NCBI RefSeq assembly: GCF_001939075.1
Contig: NZ_MPTA01000002.1
Coordinates: forward strand, 434,001 to 498,000
DNA from: Paenisporosarcina indica
GTDB lineage: Bacteria; Bacillota; Bacilli; Bacillales_A; Planococcaceae
Length of the DNA: 64,000 nt
Direction: 5' to 3'
Of the stretch, positions 32,586-40,709 are shown in pieces. The position numbers and the translations under genes were made by a program. The stretch's first letter is position 1. Each line of letters starts with the position of its first letter. The notes under the pieces are model-generated. The model saw only the letters and a list, made by a program, of their open reading frames with translations, was not told the origin of the DNA and did no database searches.

Positions 32586-34481
32586 TTATTGATCGATTAA
32601 ACTTACGGATACTTTCACATCTAATTTATGGCTACCACCGCGATAGATTCCTTGCACGGGACTGACATCCCCATAATCACGACCTACGCCAACACGAATG
32701 TGATTCTCTAGTGCTTCAACGTTATTTGTAGGATCCAGTCCTACCCATCCAATACCCGGAACCATCACTTCCACCCATGCATGGCTCGCTGCATCTCCAA
32801 CTAATGCGGAATTTTCTCCAACATACAAATAGCCGCTGATGTATCTTGCTGGAATGTGATGGGCACGTAAAATTCCAAGCATTACATGTGAGATGTCTTG
32901 GCATACCCCTTTTTTCAAATCAAACGATTCTTGAGCCTTTGTTGAAACATTCGTTGAGAATCCATCATATTTAAACCGATTAAATAAATACCCCATTACA
33001 TTGATGGAATATTGTACAGGGTTGGCTATGTCGCCAATTTCCGCATTGACAATATTGATTTGCTCAGGTGTTAAATATGTGTAGCCTGTATTGCTTAAAT
33101 AAGCTAAATAGTGACTTTTGAATAAATCCGAATGAAAAATTGCGTGCATTTCTGGTGAATAATCAATTCGATGAACCCATGGACTCTTCTGAATGCTGAC
33201 CACTGATGTTGATTTCACCTCTAAATGCTTATGATGATCGGCAATAAAAAAGGTTTCCACACTATTGCCCCAAATGTCCACATGCTCTTTTGTCAGAGAA
33301 ACAGGCGTAATATCCGTTCGATATGACAGCAATCGCTGACACTCGTCTGTTCGTGGTTTTAACCTGATCGAGTTCATGCTTTGATCAACCCATGTATCGT
33401 AATCGAAAATATTGATATGTTCGATTCTATATTTCATGGACGATGATTTTGATTTATCGATCGCTATCTGTTGTGAAAAATCAGCAACTTGAACTTGAGT
33501 TTGTCGTTGCTTCATACTAGTCGGTTCGATTAAATAATAGGTTTTCGAGAAAATTTGTCCGATTTCATTACATTGATTTTGGAATCGATTTAAAAAGGCT
33601 AGCATGTCATCGGCGTTCAATTCCTGAATAGACATTTCATTAAAATCATTTCTTAACTTTTCAAGTGGAAAATAAAGTTCCGCTGAATAATCGGCAACCT
33701 TTGCACTTTCCAGGATGTCGATTGCCGCTCTCACATGATTCATATTGTAATGAATCGATCGAGGAAACGATTCATCAGTAATCAAAAATGTCAAAATGGT
33801 CTTCGGATCCATCTTCGGACGGTTTACTTTTAGATAGGCTTCATAGCCATTTAACATACGAAGGGCGGACAACCAAGCGTAATAGTCTTCCCCTTTATAG
33901 GCAAGCTCGGTATTCGGCGTATGTTCACATACGACATTGAGTACGCGTGCGGTTTTTTCTGCACGCTCCAACCATTTCCCAATTTTAATCATGCGGTAAG
34001 CAACGCCACGCGACATGGCAGACTCGATGATTCCTTGCGCTGTTAATGAAGTCCTTTTTATTTTGCGTAAAAACGTTCGTATATTTTGAATGGAAAACGG
34101 TTCTCGTTCTGCGTCTTTTGCAAATAAATAGATATCATTCCATACTTCAAATAATTCATTTGGAATATGGTCACGACTGACTCGTGCATTTTCTCTAGCG
34201 ATGCAAACACAGTTAAAAACGGAACTTGTGTTAGTTTCCCCAAAGGCCAAGTGTAAAATATAGTCTTCCTCTTGAATATTTGGTTGTAATTTCAGGTGAT
34301 TTAGTTCTTGCTCAGTTGAACATATTTCAAATATCAACTTCCACTGATCATCAGATAATAGCTCATCACTCGAGGTTTCCACCATTTGAGTTAAATGCAC
34401 ATCGAGGATCCGAGCATTTTGCTCAGCTCTTTCAAAATTTCTTGACATCCAATACAGTGAATCTGCGACACGACTTAACAT
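32586..34481 (-). CDS. Alpha-E domain / transglutaminase-like cysteine protein fusion
   Basis: Starting at ATG 34481 (MLSRVADSLYWMSRNFERAE), 8 bases after GGGAGGG, the protein has 631 residues. Residues about 1-310 form an alpha-E domain (DUF403), a helical domain of unknown chemistry. Residues about 345-631 form a bacterial transglutaminase-like domain with its own N-terminal subdomain (YRIEHINIFDYDTWVDQSMN). The catalytic Cys lies in DLKKGVCQDISHVMLG (about 525), the His in AASHAWVEVMVPG (about 567) and the Asp in GLDPTNN (about 583). In most genomes these are separate neighbouring genes; here they are one polypeptide. The gene overlaps the stop of the upstream ATP-grasp gene by 7 bases. 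Together they are a predicted pair for making or processing a peptide or protein amide. Confidence 0.9.
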   Translation of the reverse strand: MLSRVADSLYWMSRNFERAEQNARILDVHLTQMVETSSDELLSDDQWKLIFEICSTEQELNHLKLQPNIQEEDYILHLAFGETNTSSVFNCVCIARENARVSRDHIPNELFEVWNDIYLFAKDAEREPFSIQNIRTFLRKIKRTSLTAQGIIESAMSRGVAYRMIKIGKWLERAEKTARVLNVVCEHTPNTELAYKGEDYYAWLSALRMLNGYEAYLKVNRPKMDPKTILTFLITDESFPRSIHYNMNHVRAAIDILESAKVADYSAELYFPLEKLRNDFNEMSIQELNADDMLAFLNRFQNQCNEIGQIFSKTYYLIEPTSMKQRQTQVQVADFSQQIAIDKSKSSSMKYRIEHINIFDYDTWVDQSMNSIRLKPRTDECQRLLSYRTDITPVSLTKEHVDIWGNSVETFFIADHHKHLEVKSTSVVSIQKSPWVHRIDYSPEMHAIFHSDLFKSHYLAYLSNTGYTYLTPEQINIVNAEIGDIANPVQYSINVMGYLFNRFKYDGFSTNVSTKAQESFDLKKGVCQDISHVMLGILRAHHIPARYISGYLYVGENSALVGDAASHAWVEVMVPGIGWVGLDPTNNVEALENHIRVGVGRDYGDVSPVQGIYRGGSHKLDVKVSVSLIDQ

Positions 34482-35926
34482 GAGCTTAACCCTCCCGATT
34501 TCATGACCCATGTATCTTTACCTCCGCCACCTTGTGAAGAATTCACAACGAGCGAACCTTTTTTAAGTGCGACACGCGATAAGCCTCCAGGGAAAACATG
34601 CGTTTCTGCACCTCTAATAACAAACACGCGTAAATCTACATGACATGGATAAAACTCTTCGCCCTGATAGGCAGGTGCTCTAGATAATTTAATCGTTGGT
34701 TGTGCAATGTATTGATGAGGTGTCACTAAAATTTTCTGACGGAATTCCTCGATTTCTTTTGAGCTTGCATGCGGTCCTACCAGCATGTCGTACCCACCAG
34801 AAGCCCCTACATTTTTTATGACCAACTCATGTAAATGATCTAACACCCATTCTCGTTGACTGCGATCTTCCAATCGATACGTTTTCACGTTATCAATGAT
34901 TGGTTCTTCCTTTAAATAGTAGCGAATCATATCTGGTACGTATACATACATCGCTTTATCGTCTGCTACACCATTGCCGATCCCGTTTAATATCGCCACA
35001 TTCCCTTTTCGATAAGCTTCCAGTAAACCTGAAACTCCGAGGGTGGAATCGTCTCGGAATGCTTTTGGATCTAAATAGTCGTCGTCAATTCGGCGATAGA
35101 TGATATCTACCTTTTCAAGTCCACGAATCGTTTTCATATAAACAATGTCTTTTACAACGATTAGGTCACGGCCTTCGACTAATTGGAGACCCATTTGTTG
35201 TGCCAAGAATACATGATCATAATAGGCAGAATTAAACATGCCCGGTGTTAACAAAACCGCACTGGGATTGTCCACTCCAATTGGTGCATGGTCCATAATT
35301 GCTTCATATAAATAGGTCATTTGGTGTTCCAACGTTTGAACAGAGTGTTTAGCAAAAAACTCTGGATACACTTGACGCATGACGTATCGATTTTGATAGA
35401 CATAAGACATGCCAGAAGGATTGCGCAAATTGTCCTCCAGTACTAAGTATTTGCCATTTTCATCTCGAATTAAATCGATTCCAGCCAAAAATATATGATT
35501 ATTTAAAGGGATTTTAATGCCCTGAACTTGATTCGCGTAATAATAAGGATTGTCTTCAACTAATGCTTTTGGAATAATGCCGTCTTTCATGATTTGTTGA
35601 TCATTATATACATCATGTAAAAAACAATTAAGTGCTTCCGAACGTTGTACCATTCCTTTTTCGATTGTTTCCCAGTCCCCTGGAGGTATGATGATTGGAA
35701 CAAAATCAAACGGCATTGTGCGTTCGGCACCTATATTATTATGGTAGATCGTAAAGGTAATTCCTTGTCTCAAAAAAGAGAGTTGGGCGGTTTCATGTTT
35801 TTCTTTCAGTTCATCCGCAGAAAATGTATGGAGCATTTCGTAAAACTTTTGATAATGGTCTTTCGGTTTCCCAGTTGCTTTTAACATCTCATCAAAAAAT
35901 GGTTTTACAGTATACGTATTAAACAT
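34475..35926 (-). CDS. Circularly permuted ATP-grasp ligase-like protein (DUF404/407)
   Basis: A 483-residue protein with the hallmarks of the circularly permuted ATP-grasp family: GITFTIYHN, then MPFDFVPIIIPPGDWETIEK (about 72-91), then GIDLIRDENGKYLVLEDNLR and NPSGMSYVYQNR. Members are predicted to use ATP to join a carboxylate and an amine, and are found with alpha-E and transglutaminase proteins, as here. The protein ends in VNSSQGGGGKDTWVM, another family signature. The first gene of a two-gene operon, followed with a 7-base overlap by the alpha-E/transglutaminase fusion. No peptide substrate gene is seen nearby, so the product is unknown. Confidence 0.88.
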   Translation of the reverse strand: MFNTYTVKPFFDEMLKATGKPKDHYQKFYEMLHTFSADELKEKHETAQLSFLRQGITFTIYHNNIGAERTMPFDFVPIIIPPGDWETIEKGMVQRSEALNCFLHDVYNDQQIMKDGIIPKALVEDNPYYYANQVQGIKIPLNNHIFLAGIDLIRDENGKYLVLEDNLRNPSGMSYVYQNRYVMRQVYPEFFAKHSVQTLEHQMTYLYEAIMDHAPIGVDNPSAVLLTPGMFNSAYYDHVFLAQQMGLQLVEGRDLIVVKDIVYMKTIRGLEKVDIIYRRIDDDYLDPKAFRDDSTLGVSGLLEAYRKGNVAILNGIGNGVADDKAMYVYVPDMIRYYLKEEPIIDNVKTYRLEDRSQREWVLDHLHELVIKNVGASGGYDMLVGPHASSKEIEEFRQKILVTPHQYIAQPTIKLSRAPAYQGEEFYPCHVDLRVFVIRGAETHVFPGGLSRVALKKGSLVVNSSQGGGGKDTWVMKSGGLSSC

Positions 35927-36190
35927 GTCAACACCCTCTCTATAAAAAATGTTAGAATATTTAAAAATATAAATATATTAGTAATACTCTATCATATTCT
36001 TCCAAGTTTCATTACCCATTCGTATATAATTTTATACATTCTATAAAATATAATATATACCGTGCCTATCACGAATATGTAAGGACCAGAGGGCATTTGA
36101 CAGAAAATTATTATGTAGACATTATTGTTTGCTAAGAGATTATCATTTAAAATATAGTAGTTAGAATATTAGAAAAGGGGAGCTTTTATT
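35927..36190. other. Divergent promoter region
   Basis: A very AT-rich stretch between the ATP-grasp operon (minus) and a VOC gene (plus). It should hold both promoters; I cannot fix the boxes confidently. AAAAGGGGAG (36174-36183) is the ribosome site of the VOC gene. Confidence 0.5.
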
Positions 36191-36553
36191 ATGAATCGTG
36201 TGACACATTTTGAATTACAAGTAGCCAATCCTGAAAATGTAATCGAGTTTTACAAGGATGTGTTTGGATGGACAATCGAAAAGTTTGGAGACCAAGATTA
36301 TTGGTTCGTTATGACGGGTGAAGAAGGTCACGGAATGAATGGTGGTATCATGCCTTCTCCAGACGCTCAACCACGTACGTTTAATACGGTGGAAGTCGAT
36401 AATGTGGATGACTATATAGCAAAAGTTACTGCGCATGGTGGCGAATTGGTCGTTCCAAAAGCAGCCATTCCAGGTATGGGGTATGTCGCTTATTGCAAGG
36501 ATCCGGAAGGTCTCATTTTCGGTGTATATCATAACGATGTAAACGCTAAATAA
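36191..36553 (+). CDS. VOC-superfamily protein (glyoxalase-like)
   Basis: A 120-residue single-domain VOC protein: NRVTHFELQVANPENVIEFY (first metal-ligand His), then FGWTIEKFGDQDYWFVMTGE, NTVEVDNVDDYIAKVTAHGG and a C-terminal GYVAYCKDPEGLIFGVYHND. The usual terminal Glu ligand (as in E-G-N-x-x-E/G) is replaced by a Gly (LIFGVYH), which is common in VOC members that act as binding proteins rather than glyoxalases. The start ATG 36191 follows AAAAGGGGAG. Transcribed alone. Confidence 0.87.
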   Translation: MNRVTHFELQVANPENVIEFYKDVFGWTIEKFGDQDYWFVMTGEEGHGMNGGIMPSPDAQPRTFNTVEVDNVDDYIAKVTAHGGELVVPKAAIPGMGYVAYCKDPEGLIFGVYHNDVNAK

Positions 36554-36805
36554 TTCACATCAAAAACCGTCAGAATGCGCAAGGTTCTAATACTATACGG
36601 GTTTTCTCTCATAAGAAATAAACAATATTCACAGAAAAAACGAATTTGGAAATGTATCACCAAGTTCATTTTTTACTATCTGTTTTTACGAAAGCATCCG
36701 TTAGTGAATAGGTGGTACCCATCTGACAGTTTTCATCACCAACCAGCCTTTATTAACATTTCACCTTACTAGAAATTGATGGTCACCATTCTTTCTTATA
36801 TTGTC
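36554..36805. other. Gene-free stretch, nothing recognised
   Basis: About 250 bases after the VOC gene with no supported gene, bounded on the right by a strong bidirectional terminator. Confidence 0.5.
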
Positions 36806-36845
36806 AAAAACCGTCCACACTTGATCAAGAGTGGACGGTTTTTTA
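36806..36845. terminator. Strong bidirectional terminator
   Basis: AAAAACCGTCCAC and GTGGACGGTTTTTT form a perfect stem with an inner CTTGATCAAG palindrome. It can stop the VOC transcript and the facing importer transcript. Confidence 0.85.
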
Positions 36846-37002
36846 ATCTATATAAATAGTAGGAGACTGATACTGACAATGACTTAGCCTCATTACTATT
36901 ATTTTCAGGCTATGTTCAAGATTGCTGTTGATATTGAATAAATTGCACGATAAACAACAGAATCATTTTACATAGCTATTATTAGTATGGGTACATAGCT
37001 TC

Positions 37003-38076
37003 CTATTCTTCGTATTCCCCAATAATCTCGACTGCTTTTTCAGTTACTGAGGTGTCAATCGCTTCGTCAAATTTAAATTCTCCACGAATCGCACCGTTTT
37101 TCTTATACAGCTCATACTGATCGCGAATGTCGTCGATGAACATTTCACCGTTTGGATCAAGTCCAGTGACAAATACATCTTCCCACACCGCAGCATCTTT
37201 CAATGCCGTATATTGTGTCATGATGTCGATGATCTCGTCTTTGCCTTCACCTTTTTTGAATGCATCGTTATAATCACGAATGCCTTTTAAATAAGCAGCC
37301 ATAAAACGTAATGAAACGTCTTGCTCTTCATTCATGAATTCCGGTGAAGCGAGAACCATCGCAATCTGTGCCTCAGGTGCAAAATCGGTTGCATCTCCAA
37401 AACGCACATGAATTCCTTGCGCAACTCCTTGTGTAATCAGTGGTTCAATATTTAATGCCGCATCAATCGAACCATTTTCAATAGCAGCCAGCATTGTTCC
37501 AAAGTCAGGCATTAGCACGAATTCCACATCATCCTTCGCAAGACCCGCATGCTCAAGCATTAATTGGTAAATGTAATCGTCGACCCCATGTTCCCCAGAA
37601 ACGGCAATTCGCTTCCCTTTCAAATCACTGTAGTCTTTAATTTCATCTTGTTTGTCAGTGCCGATCACAAACGTAAAGTACGATTTTCCTTTTTCATTAT
37701 GCCCTTTGTCCGCAACAATTTTTACGTCAATTCCTTGTGCTATTGCATTAAAGAATGCAGCTGAAGAAATCCCCCCAGCAATATCTACCTCACCTGAGGC
37801 CAGCGCTGGCAACATATCATCGCTGTTCGCAAATGTCGCAAATTCCACTTCAATATTGTAATCATCAAAATAACCATTTTCATTCGCTATATAAAATCCT
37901 GCTCCTGAAGCAGAACCATCTTCCGCTATAACAACTTTCGTCTTCTTACTTAATGGAGCTAAATCACCAGAAGGATTATCCTTGCTTACATCATCGTTCA
38001 CCTTCACTGTTTCTTCTTGTGAACACGCACCCACCATTAAGGTTAAAACAAAAAGCATTGCGACCCACTTTTTCAT
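37003..38076 (-). CDS. NitT/TauT-family ABC importer, substrate-binding lipoprotein (second system)
   Basis: A 357-residue lipoprotein with lipobox LMVGAC (Cys18). The mature domain has the NMT1/SsuA pattern: VVIAEDGSASGAGFYIANEN, GYFDDYNIEVEF, then GEVDIAGGISSAAFFNAIAQ and AAIENGSIDAALNIEPLITQ. The acidic, aspartate-rich loops differ strongly from the binding protein at 21183, so this is another specificity and not a recent copy. It is the last gene of a permease-ATPase-binding protein operon. The substrate is unknown. No riboswitch is evident before the operon. Confidence 0.86.
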   Translation of the reverse strand: MKKWVAMLFVLTLMVGACSQEETVKVNDDVSKDNPSGDLAPLSKKTKVVIAEDGSASGAGFYIANENGYFDDYNIEVEFATFANSDDMLPALASGEVDIAGGISSAAFFNAIAQGIDVKIVADKGHNEKGKSYFTFVIGTDKQDEIKDYSDLKGKRIAVSGEHGVDDYIYQLMLEHAGLAKDDVEFVLMPDFGTMLAAIENGSIDAALNIEPLITQGVAQGIHVRFGDATDFAPEAQIAMVLASPEFMNEEQDVSLRFMAAYLKGIRDYNDAFKKGEGKDEIIDIMTQYTALKDAAVWEDVFVTGLDPNGEMFIDDIRDQYELYKKNGAIRGEFKFDEAIDTSVTEKAVEIIGEYEE

Positions 38077-38089
38077 TCAAACTCTCCCC

Positions 38090-38869
38090 TCATAATCTTG
38101 ACCCTTGTACTTCCACTTGCAAATGGTTCCAAATTTCAATAAATTTAGAAGTCATTTCAGGATCCGTGCGTATATCTTCTAATTTTCTTGGCCTTGGTAA
38201 ATCTATGTTAATCTCAGATACTATTTTTCCAGGCTGTGCACTCATTAATAACACCCGATCACTAAGATAGAGTGCTTCATCGATGCTATGTGTGATGAAC
38301 AGCACGGTTTTCTTCGTCTCAGACCAAATCGACAAAAGCTCTTCTTGCAGAATATATTTGTTCTGCTCATCCAAAGCACCAAACGGTTCATCCATCAGCA
38401 AGATTTCCGAATCATTGGCAAACGCTCTTGCGATACTCACCCGTTGTTTCATGCCTCCCGACAATTCTTTCGGATACATCTTGGCAAACTTTGAAAGACC
38501 TACTTTATTCAAGAAATACGTCGTCCGTTCTTTTATAAACGATTTTGACAAGTGACGCATATTTAAACCGAACGCTACATTTTCTTCAACGGTCAACCAT
38601 GGAAGTATGCCACGTTCTTGGAACACCATGGATTGGTTTGGACGATTTTGGTCCGTTTTTTCAATGGTGAAGTCACCCGAACTTTGATTTTCTAATCCAG
38701 CTAATATCCGGAGTAACGTCGTTTTGCCACAACCGCTCGGACCAACGAGACAGACAAATTCACCATCTTCAATCGTGAGTGATATATTTTCAATCGCGGT
38801 TACACTGTTTTCCTTTTTGTAAAACACTTTGGTCAATTCATGAATTGAAATTTTTGGTTTTGAACTCAG
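38090..38869 (-). CDS. NitT/TauT-family ABC importer, ATP-binding protein (second system)
   Basis: The ABC core is complete: GPSGCGKTT (Walker A), VFQERGILPW (Q-loop), LSGGMKQR (signature), ILLMDEPFGALD (Walker B) and FITHSIDEA (switch His). The first ATG or TTG with homology is TTG 38836, but homology extends upstream (SSKPKISIHELTKVFY). The only plausible start there is CTG 38869, seven bases after GGAGG; the permease stop overlaps this ribosome site. I adopt CTG 38869, giving 259 residues, with moderate confidence in the start. It powers import with the permease immediately upstream. Confidence 0.84.
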   Translation of the reverse strand: MSSKPKISIHELTKVFYKKENSVTAIENISLTIEDGEFVCLVGPSGCGKTTLLRILAGLENQSSGDFTIEKTDQNRPNQSMVFQERGILPWLTVEENVAFGLNMRHLSKSFIKERTTYFLNKVGLSKFAKMYPKELSGGMKQRVSIARAFANDSEILLMDEPFGALDEQNKYILQEELLSIWSETKKTVLFITHSIDEALYLSDRVLLMSAQPGKIVSEINIDLPRPRKLEDIRTDPEMTSKFIEIWNHLQVEVQGSRL

Positions 38870-38873
38870 GTCG

Positions 38874-39680
38874 TCACCTCCACGGCAATAGTTTTTTCTG
38901 TAATCCCCGTATTAACAATGAAAAGATATAACCAAAGAACGAAATGAGAATTAATCCCACAAACATTTCTTTTAGTAAAAATGCACTGTAGGAAGTCCAT
39001 ATTAAATACCCAATACCAGAATTAGCACCCATCATCTCTGCAGCCACAATCGTCAGCAACGCAATTGCCTGCCCCATTTGAATTCCTTCCAACATAAATG
39101 GCAGTGAACCCGGCAAGGCAATCTTCAAGAAGAAATCTTTCCTACTAGCCCCATAGTTTTTCGCCACATCTAAATAAATCTTGTCGATGGAAATGACCCC
39201 AGCCACGGTATTGATAACTACTGGGAAAAATACACTTCCCGCAATGGTAACGACTTTTGATACTTCCCCAATTCCGAAAATGATTAGGATTAAAGGTAAT
39301 AAGGCAAGTGTTGGAATCGGCATTAACGCCATAATCAGAGGCGAAATGAAGTGCCGAATTGGTGCATACAATCCCATACACAAACCAATAATAATTCCTG
39401 GAATAACACCTAGTAAGAACCCAGCGATAATGCGGAACAATGAAATATTGATGTGTTGAAATAGCTCACCACTCGTGAGCAATTCAATAAACGTGGAAAC
39501 GATCGCAGTTGGTGGCGGGAAAAAGCGAGCATCAATGAGACCGCTTTGTGAAAGAAATTGCCAGACAAGCAAGAGACATACGGGTGAAAAAATGGTCAAC
39601 CATGTCTTCAGTCGCTGTTGTAATTGTTGCCTTCTCCATTCATGCTGCTCCGTTTCAACTGGGTTTTTTAGATCCTTCAT
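38874..39680 (-). CDS. NitT/TauT-family ABC importer, permease (second system)
   Basis: A 268-residue inner-membrane permease. About six transmembrane helices are seen, with the EAA loop DVAKNYGASRKDFFLKIALPGSLPFMLEGIQ (about residues 175-205). The N-terminal 30 residues are polar and glutamine-rich (EQHEWRRQQLQQRLKTWL), which is unusual but cytoplasmic. ATG 39680 follows GAGGTGGTGAAAA. It is the first gene of the operon. The last residues LLPWR are directly followed by the ATPase start region. Confidence 0.87.
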   Translation of the reverse strand: MKDLKNPVETEQHEWRRQQLQQRLKTWLTIFSPVCLLLVWQFLSQSGLIDARFFPPPTAIVSTFIELLTSGELFQHINISLFRIIAGFLLGVIPGIIIGLCMGLYAPIRHFISPLIMALMPIPTLALLPLILIIFGIGEVSKVVTIAGSVFFPVVINTVAGVISIDKIYLDVAKNYGASRKDFFLKIALPGSLPFMLEGIQMGQAIALLTIVAAEMMGANSGIGYLIWTSYSAFLLKEMFVGLILISFFGYIFSLLIRGLQKKLLPWR

Positions 39681-39844
39681 TTTTCACCACCTCTTCCTCA
39701 AAATAATATGTAAGCTCAAGGAAAAGTGTGCCTACAAGCGGTGGAACATCTGAATCGAAAACTTGTTTTCGCACGAATTTCATATGCCAACCGCGAAAAG
39801 TCAGACTGAGCCACCGCTCTGCACCAATATGGTTGTTTTCACAC

Positions 39845-39876
39845 AAAAAAAAGACCCAGAAAACTCTCTGGGCCTA
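39845..39876 (-). terminator. Terminator of the small YpzG-like gene
   Basis: On the minus strand AGGCCCAGAG pairs with TTCTGGGTCT, followed by eight T. It lies 14 bases after the small ORF stop. Confidence 0.8.
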
Positions 39877-39889
39877 AATTTCTTCTGTG

Positions 39890-40060
39890 TTACATTCCAC
39901 GTCCACTTCCAAGTCGGTGTATTTTGGCGCTGGTCCTTAAAATCTGAGTCGATTGTGATTCTTGTGTATTACCGTTGACTTGTGATTTAAACCTTTTAGG
40001 TCTAGTCCAGTTATGATGTAATTCCTCTGACTTTGCATCAAGTGGAAACTTCTTACTCAT
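39890..40060 (-). CDS. Small basic protein, YpzG-like, 56 residues
   Basis: An open frame of 56 codons plus TAA. It starts with ATG 40060 after GAGGTGAAGGCAA and ends just before an intrinsic terminator, so it looks like a complete gene. The sequence contains HHNWTRPKRFKSQVNGNTQ (about residues 15-33) and TQILRTSAKIHR. The H-H-N-W and Q-V-N-G-x-T-Q patterns recall the YpzG family of small Bacillus proteins of unknown function; this family link is from memory and tentative. It is basic, without signal peptide or membrane helix, so it should be cytoplasmic, perhaps binding nucleic acid or spore-related. Confidence 0.7.
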   Translation of the reverse strand: MSKKFPLDAKSEELHHNWTRPKRFKSQVNGNTQESQSTQILRTSAKIHRLGSGRGM

Positions 40061-40169
40061 TTGCCTTCACCTCATTTTTTGTAGGATGAAAAGAAGAAAT
40101 CTGATTTAGTATGCGTGATTATATCTGTTTTATGCTCATTGTTTCCTTGCTTTACGGAGTCTCTTTGCT

Positions 40170-40625
40170 TCAACCTTCTTGCTGGTTTAGGACTTTGACG
40201 ATTAATTCATTAAAGCCACGTTCAAAATTCTCATTGTTTTCTTTACTTCTTTTTTTCGGACCTTTCATCCTTCCACCTGCGAGTCGGATTTTCTTCGCAA
40301 TGTGACGACTATGTAGTAGCTGGTCGATGTTCTCGTTTGTATACTCTCGACCATTTTGATCCATTACGTGCCCCCGCTTTGCCAATACCATTGCAGCCAG
40401 GCCATAATCTTGCGTGATGACGATATCTCCTGGTTTTACTCGATTGACAAGCACAAAGTCAACAGCATCCATGCCTTTTGAGACCATAATTGTCTCAGCT
40501 CCATCACGTTGCATGTTATGTGCTGTATCGCAAAATAACGTGACAGGAAGTTGGTACTGCGTTGCGAATTTAATGGTCAGGTCTACTACCGGACAACCAT
40601 CTGCGTCCACTAAAATGTTGGTCAT
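40170..40625 (-). CDS. YaiI/YqxD family (UPF0178, DUF188) protein
   Basis: A 151-residue PIN-like domain protein. The N terminus NILVDADGCPVVDLTIKFA and the later VIVTQDYGLAAMVLAKRG-like stretch (DIVITQDYGLAAMVLAKRGH) carry the acidic residues typical of this family, which is structurally related to PIN nucleases. No function is established. It is widely conserved in Firmicutes. The gene follows AAGAAGGAGGGC. The basic C terminus (RMKGPKKRSKENNE) suggests nucleic acid contact. It lies between the arginyl-tRNA synthetase paralogue and the YpzG-like gene. Confidence 0.92.
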   Translation of the reverse strand: MTNILVDADGCPVVDLTIKFATQYQLPVTLFCDTAHNMQRDGAETIMVSKGMDAVDFVLVNRVKPGDIVITQDYGLAAMVLAKRGHVMDQNGREYTNENIDQLLHSRHIAKKIRLAGGRMKGPKKRSKENNENFERGFNELIVKVLNQQEG

Positions 40626-40709
40626 TTATGCCCTCCTTCTTAGATTTACTACCGCTATTCCATGATATTGCACTGTTGAGTTTCCTTAAAGACAAATACC
40701 TTCATACAT

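Noticed and set aside
39681..39845. TPP or other riboswitch before the second NitT/TauT importer
   Set aside because: No thi-box or other riboswitch core seen.
39655..39846. 63-codon minus-strand frame upstream of the second importer's permease
   Set aside because: Its end overlaps the permease start and it has no Shine-Dalgarno sequence; probably leader DNA.
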